Positions 11,601-21,434 of a stretch of DNA of 64,000 bases are shown here, piece by piece; position 1 is the first letter of the stretch, and the number at the start of each line of letters is the position of its first letter. A program made the translations under genes and the position numbers. Source of the stretch: Euphorbia lathyris (taxonomy: Eukaryota; Streptophyta; Magnoliopsida; Malpighiales; Euphorbiaceae); contig NC_088915.1 of the NCBI RefSeq assembly GCF_963576675.1, forward strand, positions 3,539,001 through 3,603,000. Reading direction: 5' to 3'. The notes under the pieces are model-generated. The model was given only the letters and a program-made list of their open reading frames with translations, was not told the DNA's origin and ran no database searches.

Positions 11601-12780
11601 GCATAGCAATTTGATCCTTATCAGTACAGATTTTGCCCTCGATGGTCAAAGAAGAGATACATGCCGTTGCTCGTCTCTGATTGGCCATTCTGTGAAAGAA
11701 AGAGTTGTTCCTATCCCCAGCTTCCAACCATTTCACACGACTACTCTCTTTCAAATAAATCTCTTTTTTAAGCAGATGATGGTCAAGTAAATCATGAGCT
11801 AGCAGTTCCTGCTTGTGAAGGTCATATGTGAAACCTGAATTATGTATCTCTAACTGTATGGAGTCTAGAGAGGCTTGGCTGACCGCAATATTCCTATCAA
11901 GATTCCCGAACACATCTTTATTCCATTGCCGAAGGACAGAACGGAGACCCCGTAATTTAAAACAGAGTAACTGCATCGGTCCCATTGCAGGGTTGTTGTC
12001 GTCCCAGAATTTTTTTATTACTTCCCACAGACCGTGGTGTGTCACCCACATTGATTGGAAGCGAAAGCGGGCCGGTATTTTGGCACCTTGATCAAACCGA
12101 AAAGGAAGGGGGTGATGGTCAGAGTGGTGTCTGGTTAAAACGGTACAGCTATAATTCCATAATTCTGCAAACTCGCCTGAAACAATAGCCCTATCAAGTC
12201 TGCTCTCCACCCGAGATTGACCATGTCTACTATTAGACCAGGTAAAGAAAGAACCCAACGCCTGGACATCACGCCATTCTCCTTCATCAAGAAAAGCTCT
12301 AAATTCTCTGCAGGGTCGTGGTGCAGGTGTCCTGCCCATCTTTTCATGAGCACCCAGAACCGCGTTGAAGTCACCAATCGCAAACCAATTTCCCTGAGCA
12401 CCTGCACGGAGATCTGCAATTTCCTTATACATAATTTTCCGTCTGTTAGCCCAGACGCTGCCATACACGAAGCAAAACTGATGAACTTGTCCCATAAGAA
12501 GACATTGGATTAAGATAAATTGATCACGGCTTATGATGATCGATGCAGGGTAAGTAATTCTATCAGATTTAAATAACCAAAGTGTTGAATTGCTACCCTG
12601 GTTCTCAGCAAAGAGAGTCATTCCAAGGTTCCTCCAATAGCGACTGTCAATAGAGCTAAAATTTCCCATTGGTTCCGCAATGCAGAGCCAATCCGGCTTA
12701 TGAGTATTGCATAAGTTATAAACATACCTCTGGGTGTCCACGTTCAGGATCCCCATGCAATTCCAATAGATGACAGTCAT
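8662..12780 (-). CDS. LINE ORF2: endonuclease, reverse transcriptase, RNase H
   Basis: This 1372-residue frame is uninterrupted. The apurinic-type endonuclease occupies about 1-225, with WNCMGI, EPMG, GDFNAVLG, RLDRAIV and HSDHHPL marking the usual catalytic residues. The reverse transcriptase spans about 440-760: ALIPK, RPIVMSN, FGFIKGR, DISKAFDTLDW, GVRQGDPLSP and LMYSDDILIF near 691. The catalytic pair DD is intact, but the box is YSDD where FADD or YADD is usual. A zinc-binding RT-associated region (zf-RVT) lies near 1025-1100 with CCYC and EHL. RNase H lies at about 1210-1345 with NTDAS, AELKA, ESDSS and GNQVAD. The protein nicks target DNA and copies its own RNA there. The start ATG overlaps the ORF1 stop (ATGA), and I chose it for that reason. 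Confidence 0.93.
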   Translation of the reverse strand: MTVIYWNCMGILNVDTQRYVYNLCNTHKPDWLCIAEPMGNFSSIDSRYWRNLGMTLFAENQGSNSTLWLFKSDRITYPASIIISRDQFILIQCLLMGQVHQFCFVYGSVWANRRKIMYKEIADLRAGAQGNWFAIGDFNAVLGAHEKMGRTPAPRPCREFRAFLDEGEWRDVQALGSFFTWSNSRHGQSRVESRLDRAIVSGEFAELWNYSCTVLTRHHSDHHPLPFRFDQGAKIPARFRFQSMWVTHHGLWEVIKKFWDDNNPAMGPMQLLCFKLRGLRSVLRQWNKDVFGNLDRNIAVSQASLDSIQLEIHNSGFTYDLHKQELLAHDLLDHHLLKKEIYLKESSRVKWLEAGDRNNSFFHRMANQRRATACISSLTIEGKICTDKDQIAMHITDYFGNQFKNPLVEPANLSIVHEIIPNLVTPEMNAELLRCPLKEEIKMSVDSMSAESAPGPDGFTGKFFQVYWDIVGANFCQMVQWFFHTGIISTGLNSNIMALIPKTADAVSIAQYRPIVMSNFGFKIISKILADRLTIVAGLITSQNQFGFIKGRNIHHCIALASEGINNLQKKSFGGNISLKIDISKAFDTLDWNFILTVLEAFGFSLQFRDWMLNILSSARISIITGAGIRGYFPCSRGVRQGDPLSPILFSLAEDFLSRILTRYTERGELIPSAYSSKCNMPTNLMYSDDILIFCKASISNVQILRSIFDLYGNILGQMVNWSKSEVFFGDSITQRRRNRLAGITGIRSGKLPLLYLGAPLFVGAPRARFLSSIADKITDKFSRWKGSALSMAGRLTLIKTVITGSLTHTFMLYKWPSSLMKRLTKYMRNFLWSGSITERRLVIPSWDSCTKSLKEGGLCIKKLEIWNMALTGKLAWGVLTEDSLCFNTLRSCFINLAGLPRKIPALSSVWCSIKNVYNTLRDNCCWLLGTDTNLSFWNAEWIIPTIADQMGISRSERAKFRDSTRDFRFDDRWTNMPDLSTETTEAVNLISGSGDHKDKCYWRRASDGFTVKLFYKWLQNPPQNCTINLIWQPTIPPSHSLTLWRAYMGRLPTHDSLKSRGMVIVSRCCYCLVQEESLEHLMIRCKYAKRLWQGIATLFGRRLRYDDDFRDFVDQALKMRFSPQIKNLWISAIVHVVWVMWRVRNDYFFNNVIPNIHVMFRSLWYQIRHADHFEKGSVWNATIERKILYSLALKPRLQKAPKIIPVKWQPPPTGWIKANTDASVMNTTAGCGGIFRDSSGKMLGAFTFPTAAPLAHIAELKAAIAAISYAYNQGWNRLWIESDSSYVITIMRSRTSRVPWELITAWSDSNKKLKKMQVSFSHTYREGNQVADRLANYARNNTGERWWDAPPVFCKFLLADNSSGRASYRFN

Positions 12781-14150
12781 TGGAAGCGGGCCGGCGGTTT
12801 AATGGCTCTTTTTGCACGAGCTTTGGAAAATTCTGTCTTGTTTTGATTTTTTGAACCCTTCTTTTGTTTTGAAGTCACTGTTTCCCATTCCTGCTCTTCC
12901 TCTTCCAACTGATCAGCCCACCGGATTGAAGAAGGAGTTTTTTCTGTGCTTCTATCATGTGAGCTCCCAGAGTTAGCCGGTGAGTCAATTCCTGTAGTGG
13001 TCTCTACAATGTTGGAAACAATGTTGGAATTTCCTGGTGATTCTGCTCTGTCGCATCTCTCCTCCCAGTTTTCCACCTCTTCATCCCAGTTTTCCACTTC
13101 CTCATCCGATTCTAACGGCTCCGGGTGTAGAACCGTTCCATTCACTTCAACATTTTTCGGCTTGGGGTCTGTTTCTAGTGCTGTGATGATCTTATTTGTG
13201 ATAGCTGCAACTGGGATTAGTGCTTGTTCTGCCTTTCCTACTTCATTTCTTTTCTCTGTCCATTCCAATTTCTGCTTTTGGATTCCCCTACTTTTTTCAT
13301 GATCTGTTCGCTTATTGGGTTCACTAGGTTTCATGTTTTTTCGGCATTCATACGGCATGTGTCCAATATTTGAGCAAATTTTACAGAAAGAAGGCAAGTT
13401 TTCATAAGAAACATCGATCCAGAATTGCTTACCATCTCTTTCGATTCCCAGCTGAGTAGGAATTTCTTCCGCTAGGTCAATATCAATAAGGAACCTGGCA
13501 AAGTGCCCAAAATCTCCCTCAAGAGTTGCTCTATCCAGCTTGATGAGGCCTCCTATTCCTTTTGCAATATCTGCCAGGATCTGTGTGTCCCAGTATTCCC
13601 ATGGTAATGCATAGAGCCGAACCCAGACCTGTGCGTGGGAGGATTTCTCTGCATAAGGATTAAAATCGGGTTTCCAAGGTTAGAGTCTGAACGTACCCGG
13701 CATCAAGTTCAGTATACCTTTGCTTAGCGCTAGATCCTTCGACTCCTTAGAGCCGAGAAAAACCTGGAAGTATCCTCTTCCTACTGAAATTAGCCTCCAT
13801 GGTTCTTTGATTCCCCATTCCTTGTTCAATTTTGCCTTGAGCGCTGTTATTTTCCATGGGCTTTCTCCCTTAGCAAGGATGATTCTTCCTATCAGTGAAT
13901 GAGCACACATAGCTATTCTGCTTTCATATGCTGCTTGCGAAATTTTCACTGTCCTGAATCCTCCGATTTCTGATACAGAGGCCGTTGACACCGACAGAAC
14001 AGGAATATTCTTTTTGAGAATCGGAGAGAATGAAGCTCTATTTTCTGTCGCAGGTTGAAATATAGGTTGTTTGTTGAATCTGAGATTTGGATTGAAGAGA
14101 ACTCGAATGCTAACATGGTCTTCCGGAGGGGAATCACAGTTAGCAGCCAT
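12777..14150 (-). pseudogene. LINE ORF1 (DUF4283, zinc knuckle) with one nonsense codon
   Basis: The frame would give 457 codons but has a single TAA at 13680-13682 (codon 157). The rest stays in the same frame across 13398-13679. Residues before and after the stop form one DUF4283 domain (GRGYFQVFLGS..., then PDFNPYAE, WVRLYALPWEYW). A CX2CX4HX4C zinc knuckle (CKICSNIGHMPYEC) lies near residue 255. An acidic, charged C-terminal third rich in E and W-E repeats follows. ORF1 proteins of plant L1s bind the element RNA. One base change is enough to explain the break, so it is probably recent, or it may be read through. The start ATG at 14150 follows the short leader. Confidence 0.88.
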
Positions 14151-14211
14151 TGAAATGGGGCAGGCCGGCGAAAGAGGATAAAGGGGGTGGCGGCGCCGAC
14201 AAGGGTTAGCC

Positions 14212-14225
14212 TCAATTGGATTATT
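14212..14225. repeat. Target-site duplication of the LINE (right)
   Basis: This is an exact copy of 8546-8559, next to the LINE 5' end. The interrupted host sequence continues into GCTAAATACAATT. Confidence 0.9.
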
Positions 14226-14624
14226 GCTAAATACAATTATATATGATGCCTTGTAACGTATTAAGCCAAATTATATAATGTTTGAGAAAGAAAAATAAGA
14301 AGTAAATGCAGAGGTAGTAGATGCATCAGAAGGCATAAGATCACAAATAACATTAAGCATGAGAATTGACGGCAAAATAGATTGCCAGTAGGGCTCTTGT
14401 GGTAGAATGATTGTACTAGTTTGAACATTATTTGATTATTACATCGTATCAAATAAGTTATAATTTGTTTCATTTAATTAATAATTGTGTTGGCAACATC
14501 TTAATTATTTTTTGTATTTTTTGTAAGTAACATTTTTTTTATAATATTTAAAATTATAGCATGATTTTTTTACAATTTGAATCCAATGTGATTATCATAT
14601 TCATTGAAAATCATGTTAATGTAT
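14226..14624. other. AT-rich spacer, nothing recognised
   Basis: This non-coding AT-rich sequence continues the LINE target. I see no gene, no clear repeat and no terminal motifs. Confidence 0.4.
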
Positions 14625-14633
14625 TAGAAATTA

Positions 14634-14979
14634 GGTCTAAACCATAGGCAGCCCCTGAACTTATCATTTTTGGTCATTTTGCCCCCTGAATTTACAAGAT
14701 AACTTATTTTCCCCCTCAACTATTTAAAAGTAGTATTAACAAACGGAAACAAGATGTAGTTTCAACATTAGTATAAGTGTTAATGGAAGTATTAGAATCA
14801 TACAGTATATATGTAGACGATTTAGAAAGAGAAAATGTCATGATTGTTTCCGTTATAATGAAAACATGAGGTTGTTAATACCACTTTTAAATAGTTGAAT
14901 GGACAAATACGTCGTCCCATTAGTTCGAGGACAAAATGACCAAAAGTGACAAGTTTAGGGGCTGTGTATGGTTTTGGCC
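14634..14979. mobile_element. Mutator-like MITE with 9-bp target duplication
   Basis: This 346-bp element has terminal inverted repeats. The left end reads GGTCTAAACCATAGGCAGCC and the right end, reversed, reads GGCCAAAACCATACACAGCC. The similarity extends inward through the GGTCATTTTG and CAACTATTTAAAAG blocks. It is flanked by TAGAAATTA at 14625-14633 and 14980-14988, a perfect 9-bp duplication typical of Mutator-like elements. It has no coding capacity. Confidence 0.82.
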
Positions 14980-14988
14980 TAGAAATTA

Positions 14989-16160
14989 TAATATATGTTA
15001 ATAGAAAACTTTAAAAAACTGGTTTTAATGCACTTTACTCTTTCCAAATATCAATTATTTTAGGAATTAGTTGCAAACTTCCCTTATTATTTTTGGGAAA
15101 GCCTACGGGATATAGGCTCAGAGAGCAAAGATGCAACCAAGACTTATGAAGTGTGGGAAAGCCTACCCGGATATAGGTTCACTTTATTTGAAATATGAAA
15201 GAATTTGCAAGAGATCCAAGGCATCATAGTCTTGGCCTACCTTGCAGATTTACTCATAACATATGAAATGGTACAATTTTACTCCTAATGTTTTCAAATA
15301 AGATAAATTTTATCTATGTTTTAACAAAATAAAAATTAAAAAGATTGATTTACTGTTATTTGACTCGTTATTTAATTAACACCAGACATTTCAAACGTCA
15401 ACAGTTTCTGAAATATTTATTCTCTTCATAACACAGTTATAAACAACATGTTGAAATGTCAATATTTAAGTTTGACAAATACAAGTTACCCACGAAAAAA
15501 ACCTTACTTTTGTACTATGTTATTAAAACAGTCATAAACTATACACAACTGTTTTATTTTATTAACAAATTTGTTTAGAAGATGCGATTTGATAGACAAA
15601 TAACTGTCAAATCAATCAGTTCAAAGTTCTATTGGATAGAGGTAAAAGATATTGATTGGAAATTTTAATGGTAAAATTGCATCATTTCATACATTAGATG
15701 TAAATATGACTTTCCAAAAACGGTAAGGGAAATTTGGAACCTTACCCCATTATTCTAAGATATTTAGTATGTTACTAGAACAAATACAAAAAAAAAAAAT
15801 TTGATAAAATGTTAACAACTAAATTTTTCACTATAAGTTAATCACAATTTTAATTTAGTCAAACTGTTTAAAATATTACTATGTTGCTAACATGATTACA
15901 AATAACGAACAAACAAATTTATGAAACTGCTTAGTCAAACCAATCTTTTTAAAATTTCTGTAAGGTATGCCTGAGTTAAATTTGCAATTCCATTAAAATA
16001 GTAGACTTAAAATTGGCAGATGTGACTATTTATATTAGGATTAACCCACATTCAACTCAAGAAGATTACATTAAAGAGAAAGGAAAACCATCAACCCACC
16101 CCACCCCATGTGATTCTAACCCATGACCTCTATGGTCATAGGTAAGCTCTCAACCAACAC
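14989..16160. repeat. Degenerate repeat stretch with a short tandem pair
   Basis: A 26-base sequence starting GGGAAAGCCTAC at 15095 recurs at 15155. Further right (about 15.29-15.98 kb) the text resembles decayed copies of the 26.08-26.63 kb MITE family: AAAAAGATTGATTTACTG, GATTTGATAG..., and CCAATCTTTTTAAAATTT. No gene is seen. Confidence 0.4.
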
Positions 16161-16164
16161 TCTA

Positions 16165-16290
16165 CCGAATTAAACTTGGTTTCTTCCTTCATTTTCCTCA
16201 TCGGAAATTTATCGAACTCTCCTAGTTGGAGACGAGATTATGTAAGCATTGCTCAATGTTCTGACTTGATTGGTAGAATGGTTTTTATAG
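16165..16290 (+). pseudogene. TPS class II remnant (end of arm B)
   Basis: From CTACCGAATTAAACTTGG through GAAATTTATCGAACTC to GAGATTATGTAAGCATTGC, the sequence follows the end of arm B (the RVKLGFF, SSEIY and DEIL blocks with the same TAA after DEIM). The copia remnant is joined to its right edge at GGTTTTTATAGG. Confidence 0.55.
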
Positions 16291-16543
16291 GAACCCATGA
16301 TCCCAATCCCAATCCAACTAGGAACTCATGATCCCAATCCAAATAGGAACCCATGATCCTAATCCAACTAGGAATCCGAAGCCCAAATCCTACTCCGAAT
16401 AGGAAATGGGATATACTGATTCAAGGCATTACGACAAATCTCCATCTTGACTTGAATCCTCTTGAAAACATAACAGATGCACCCATGACAGTGCTAGATG
16501 AACAGACTTCTCCCTCTACCTCAAAGTTGCCCCCACGGGGTAA

Positions 16544-16891
16544 CTAGTAATCTCTAACGTTTAGCAAGTCCAAACAGTGTTGAAACTTGCTTTGTCGAAC
16601 AGGCTTGGTAAACATGTCAGCCGGATTGTCAGTAGTGCCTACCTTCTTCACCTTGACCCTCTTCTCACTTCTCAGAAAATGATACCTCACGTCTATATGC
16701 TTGGTCCTCTCATGATGAACCTGATCCTTGGCTAAACAGATTGCACTCAAGCTGTCATAATACACTGTTACCTGATCATGATGTAAACCAAGATCACTAA
16801 CCAGTCCTTTAAGCCAAATCCCCTCCTTAGCAGCTTCAGTCAGTGCCATATACTCTGCTTCTGTAGTAGACAAAGTCATTGTAGGCTGCAA
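16544..16891 (-). pseudogene. Ty1-copia RNase H fragment
   Basis: This 115-residue frame has [39 protein letters not shown] and [10 protein letters not shown]. That is the usual order of the RNase H end of copia pol, with the TEAEY and DS acidic residues kept. Upstream, after a short broken stretch (16892-16941), the reverse transcriptase frame continues, so a frameshift and stop separate the two. Confidence 0.85.
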
Positions 16892-16941
16892 AGTAGCCTT
16901 TCAACTGACAACTGAACCGCCAAGAGTGAAAACATAACCAG

Positions 16942-17730
16942 TCATAGATCTTCTAGTGTCAACATTCCAGCATAATCAGAGTCTGAAAAACCTGTCACCA
17001 AACACTCTGTATCACCTCCATAAATAAGACCAACGTCAGATGTACCTTTTAGGTACCGAAAGATCCTCTTCACAGCTTGCCAATGCTCCTTGCCAGGTTC
17101 AACCATAAACCTGCTAACAACACTAACAGACTGTGCAAGATCAGGTCTAGTGCAGACCATTGCATACATCAAGCTTTTTACTGCACTAGCATAGGGAACT
17201 CGAGACATATACTCCTTCTCTTCAGCAGACTTAGATGCAAAAGCAATAGACAGATGTGCACTTGCAGCACTAGGAGTATTTATGGGCTTTGCGGTAGACA
17301 TGCCAAATCTTGACAAGATCTTTTGAATATAGCCCTTTTGTGACAGAAAAAGTTTCCTTTTGCTTCTGTCCCTATAAATATCTATTCCCAGAATTTTCCG
17401 AGCTGCACCTAAATCCTTCATCTCGAACTCTGCGCTGAGAAGACCCTTCAACTTCTGAATGTCGTGCTTCTTCCTTGCAGCTATCAACATGTCATCTACA
17501 TATAACACCAGATAGATAAAAGACTCATCTTCTAGTTTATTATAATAGACACAACAATCATATGGGCTCTTGGTGTAGCCCAGGTGCATCATGTAGCTGT
17601 CAAACCTCTTATACCACTGCCTCGGAGATTGCTTAAGTCCATACAAGGACTTCTTCAACTTGCAAACATAATTATCCTTCCCAGGAATCTGAAAACCATC
17701 TGGTTGGGTCATGTAGATCTCTTCCTCCAA
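16942..17730 (-). pseudogene. Ty1-copia reverse transcriptase fragment
   Basis: This 262-residue frame begins inside the RT domain with YMTQPDGFQ and KSLYGLKQSPRQW. LVLYVDDMLIA holds the catalytic YVDD. EMKDLGAARKILGI, then PYASAVKSLMYAMVCTRPDL and HWQAVKRIFRYLKGT follow. The N-terminal part of pol (protease, integrase, start of RT) is missing because the element is cut at 17748. The frame ends where SDYAG should run on into RNase H, owing to a frameshift near 16950. Confidence 0.88.
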
Positions 17731-17748
17731 ATCTCCATACAGAAAGGC

Positions 17749-17912
17749 TGTCTAATTTCAAATAAAAGCAAAACTAGATAATGTATACCCCTTTGGAAGA
17801 ATTCCCATCAAATAGGCAATCAATCAATGGCCAGCTTCATGCTGCAGTCAATAAAAATAAAATGGAAATGAAATTGGCACATACTAACATGTCTAATTTC
17901 AAATAAAAGCAA
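17749..17912. repeat. 23-bp direct repeats around a 118-bp spacer
   Basis: TGTCTAATTTCAAATAAAAG plus CAA occurs at 17749-17771 and again at 17890-17912. The first copy abuts the copia break and the second abuts the MITE that follows. The pattern fits filler DNA at a repaired break. Confidence 0.6.
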
Positions 17913-18232
17913 GGGATTAATACATCATGGGGGCCTTGTACTTGTCCAGGTTATCCGATTAGCCTCTTGAACTTTGGAGATATCTCATTAGCTCCTGAAC
18001 TTGTTGAAAATGTCTCGTTAGCCCCCTAAATACACTTGGCAAAATAAGAGATATCTTGACAACTTAAAATGCATCGCTTTAACAAAGTTTAGGGGCTAAT
18101 AGATCATTCTAACAACTTTGAAAGGTTATTGGTCACTTTAAACAAGTTTAGAGGTCAATATTGTAAGCAAGTTGAGGAGGCTAACGTACATCTACAAAGT
18201 TCCGGACAAGTACAAAGGCCTAGGTAAGTAAA
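17913..18232. mobile_element. MITE with diverged terminal inverted repeats
   Basis: About 320 bp. The left end reads GGCCTTGTACTTGTCC and the right end, reversed, reads GGCCTTTGTACTTGTCC, with similar inner text about GCCTCTTGAAC, GCCTCCTCAAC and CCCCTAAAC. It is a Mutator-like non-autonomous element by look. The target duplication is not clear. Confidence 0.55.
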
Positions 18233-20779
18233 ATAAGAGAGATGGATATCTTACTTGAACAACTCTATTGTGGTACTTCTGACTAAATGTATGACCAATT
18301 GTGTCAAGAACCAAAAATGAAAGAAGAACCAAAAAAGTTGAACTACAAAGTAGAGAATTAGCACATTCAAGTTGTGGTTCTAATACTTGGACCATGACCA
18401 TCTCATCTGAAGCCAAGCCATAATAAAAATCCATCACCAGATTTTCAATAAAGCAAAGCCATGGAACAAATGCTTTAGGATGTTCCTAGTTGCATGTTAT
18501 TTAACAATGGCAGGCAGGAACAGTAAGACAGTGATCACGCAATGAAGACAATGCTTGCACGCAATGAGTGAGTCACAAGTGAAAATGCAAAAATGATCAT
18601 GTAGCGCTCATGGTTATCACACAATCAAACTACTCAATGTTAAGCAAAACATAATATATTCATTCCATGAAACCATTCACGGAATACATGAGTTTTGATC
18701 TGATATCGACTAGTTTCACTTCTGGATTTGGGGGGAGATATGTAATTTAACTGCTACGAGCCTGATCTCCAAGCATGTACCAGCAAACAACAGGGCATTG
18801 ATAACTAGTTTAGTTTCTCTCATAAATTTTACAGAAGATGACCTTAAAATGCATGTCCAAATCATATGCAGTAAATCGTTTAGGCAGTTGGAAACTACAG
18901 GAATTTATCAGATTGACCTTTGATGGTGCAATAAAAGTGACATCCACAAAATTATACAAAATAAAGATTAGACCAATATTCTTGAGGGTTTTTAATATAA
19001 TCATCATAGGAACATAACACTAAATCACTTCAACCAAATTGAGCTATTTCATCCAAGCACACACTTGTGGCATGTCATGAAAGCATGACTTGACTGTCAA
19101 CATGAAAAGATCCAGCAGACAGAACAATTACATTACATGTCATTACATTACATATCATTGGTGAAGTAGAAATTGAACCCCACTCTGAACAAGAACTGTT
19201 CAGCCTGACAACTGATAAAAACCCAATCATCCATGCCAAATTTTTCCAGTACAAAATCTTTAAGTTAAGACAATGGTTAAAACAAGAATAGCACATCCTA
19301 TCATTCCCAGAAGCAAAATAGTATGAATCACAACAACAAACTGAAACACATGCCATTGATGAAGCAGCAATTGAATTAAGGATCGTGAACATATCTTGGC
19401 AAAGAGACATCCCCTCAGATCCACACAGACCTCACCTGCAATGGCTGAATGGAATCTCTTATGAGAAGAGGGGCATGTGAGATCACAAAATAGTTGTGAA
19501 GGCAGTAATATTCATGTTTTCAAATGCTTAAGCATGCTGCTTATACTAATTTTCACACTTGCAAATTTAATAATTTTCATCATTATTATCCTAAGATACT
19601 TTCGTACAAATAAGCATCGTGCTAACATGAGCAAAATAGTGAAGAAAAAATCCATTGATAGCTAGCCTAAGGTATTGCATTTGAAGGATCAAATTTCAAA
19701 CATATAAGAATTGTAAGTACAATAGAAATAAATATTTAAACAAAGCAACTTAAGAGCCTGTTGTTAAGCCTCCCCCCTATATCTACGAGAACTATACCTT
19801 AAGTGTTGGATAAATTCCACATTTTCCACCACAGAGCCTGCATAAGTGATAGTGAAAGAGAGCATACATCTATAGTAATCAATTTCAAATAGTTCTTGAA
19901 CAATTTTGAGTCTTCTACAACCAGAATTTTGAAACTTGAAAACAGAGGAGAGTATGAGTTATTCTAACAGCAATTAGGCAAAACAATAGTTGTTTGCCTG
20001 TTCTGAAATTAAATAATATATCATTATTATGAAGATAAGAGCACATTCCTAATTTGAAACTAAGATAATATGATTGAGCAAAGTCAATAGACAATTGTGA
20101 CATTAGATTAGTAAGTCAGCATGACAAACATGAGTCAGACAAAGATTATCTTTAGCATAATTCACTTACAAGCAAATATATCCATACTTCAACTTTACGA
20201 GGCATCAACCAGAAGAACAGATCATGATCTGACACCAATGATGCGGGAATTCTTTTAGCTTTTAATGTAGCTGTAAAATAGTCACGAAAATCTTGGTGTT
20301 GGATCGAAATGAACACAGATAAGCTCTCCCGATGATCACTTACTCTTATTCTCTAATTCTCTAGCATATCCTGCAATTTTTCTCAAATGTTCATTTTCAA
20401 AGATTGGACTTTTCACTTTAAAGATTTTGAAGTTTTTGTCACAAATGTCATGTTTAGCATCATGTTGCTCATACAAAAAAAATAAAAAACTTCGACCTTA
20501 AATGATTCGAGCCAGTGTCATTGATAATATGCATGTTTACCACAGTTAGTTAACAGGATTTTATGTAACAAAAAAAATTATGAGGATTTTACAGCCTTAT
20601 AAGTTGAGTTGGTGTCATCAAGGTGAAATATACGAGTTTTGTAACAGCAAAATCTTTGAACTCTTAGACTCTTAAACTACAACTAAATAAAATCCAACTC
20701 AAAAACCATTCAATCAAACTATTAAATCAATACAAATAGTAAAACATATCGAGCATCAACTTTTTTTACAGATTCTAAA
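18233..20779 (-). other. Gene-like but unrecognised stretch (possible introns)
   Basis: This 2.5-kb stretch is not obviously repeated elsewhere in the window. On the minus strand a frame at 18437-18192 (starting MDFYYGLASDEM) runs into a GTAAGA splice-like site, and CAG/GTGAGG occurs near 19434. It lies downstream of a leader-like region at 20.8-21.3 kb on the same strand, so it could be introns and exons of a host gene or of a gene captured by a CACTA element. I recognise no product. Confidence 0.25.
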
Positions 20780-21300
20780 GCCGAAAAGGTACCTGAGCAG
20801 CGGTGGTGCACAGAGCAGCACAATAGAAGTACCAGAGGACACACGGCTGAGGAGAAAACTTTCAATTGGAGATTCTTCCATTAAAGTCGAAGTGATTTAT
20901 AAACCCTCATCTAAAAAGGTAGAGGAGAAAGAAAGGGTTGGTTCGAGAAATGTCGGTTCAATGGCCAGATCTAAAAAGGTAGAGGAGAAAGAAAATGTAG
21001 GATAGAAAGAAATTGGAAGTAGATCGACGATTAAGGGGAGTGGATGACTACGGTGGTGAATGGCAGAAGCCGTTGCAGGGGAGGAGCTGGGTCAGACTCT
21101 TGCTGATGGTGTGAAGGGCTCGATTAGGTGAAGCAATGGATGACTATCAAGGTCTGGGATTTTTAACTAAAGTGAAAAATTGGGGGGAACCCTAAATTGT
21201 AACCCTTGAAAAATTGGGAAAATTTTGGGAGAAGTTAAGGGCGGTAAAAGTAAAGGTGAAAAGGAGGAAATAATGAGTGGAAATTTTTAGTGAAATTGAG
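20780..21300 (-). other. Candidate gene leader and first exon
   Basis: On minus the text is pyrimidine-rich and GC-richer than its surroundings, like a plant 5' leader. A short frame begins MEESPIESFLLSRV near 20877 and ends in CTCAG/GTACC (about 20790), a good splice donor. A 26-base unit ending in AGAGGAGAAAGAAA on plus occurs twice (about 20.91 and 20.97 kb). The protein is not recognised, and no continuing exon could be proven. Confidence 0.3.
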
Positions 21301-21434
21301 AAAAGGCATATTTTAGTCAATAATAGTAGCATTGTCTTTATCCACTCATTAAATATTTTGAAAACATATTTTTAATGAGTGTATTTTTAACCCACATTAA
21401 ATTTTGATCATTAAAAGCTCTTTTTCTTGTAGTG
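21301..21434. mobile_element. CACTA transposon terminus
   Basis: The segment ends in CTTTTTCTTGTAGTG, the reverse of CACTACAAGAAAAAG, the standard end of plant CACTA (En/Spm) elements. The next base starts LINE coding sequence, so the element sits in, or was joined to, that LINE. No matching left CACTACAAG end was found between 15 kb and here, so the element is incomplete or very diverged. Confidence 0.6.

Larger units (their letters stand above)
8560..14211 (-). mobile_element. Nearly intact L1-type LINE retrotransposon
   Basis: This 5.65-kb element runs on the minus strand. It has about 60 bases of 5' leader, ORF1 (14150-12777, one stop), ORF2 (12780-8662, open), a 3' UTR of about 100 bases and a short A-tail (T run 8558-8564 on plus). 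It is flanked by a perfect 14-bp target duplication. ORF1 starts close to the 5' end, so the element is full length or nearly so. It resembles the LINEs at 21.4-25.3 and 38.8-43.3 kb in domain order, but those are decayed. The base composition is less AT-rich than the flanks. Confidence 0.92.
16291..17748 (-). mobile_element. Ty1-copia retrotransposon remnant (3' half)
   Basis: The remnant carries, on minus, the C-terminal half of the reverse transcriptase, RNase H, a purine-rich tract (AAGATGGAGATT) and the first part of a 3' LTR starting TGTCGTAATGCC at about 16437. Inside the LTR part a unit of about 25 bases (GGATTGGGATCATGGGTTCC core) is repeated about three times. The LTR is cut near 16291 at the arm B remnant, and the 5' part of pol ends at 17748. 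Confidence 0.8.

Noticed and set aside
8963..12513. Many 60-118-residue frames on both strands inside the LINE
   Set aside because: They are shadows of ORF2 in other frames. None has a domain or a start context of its own.
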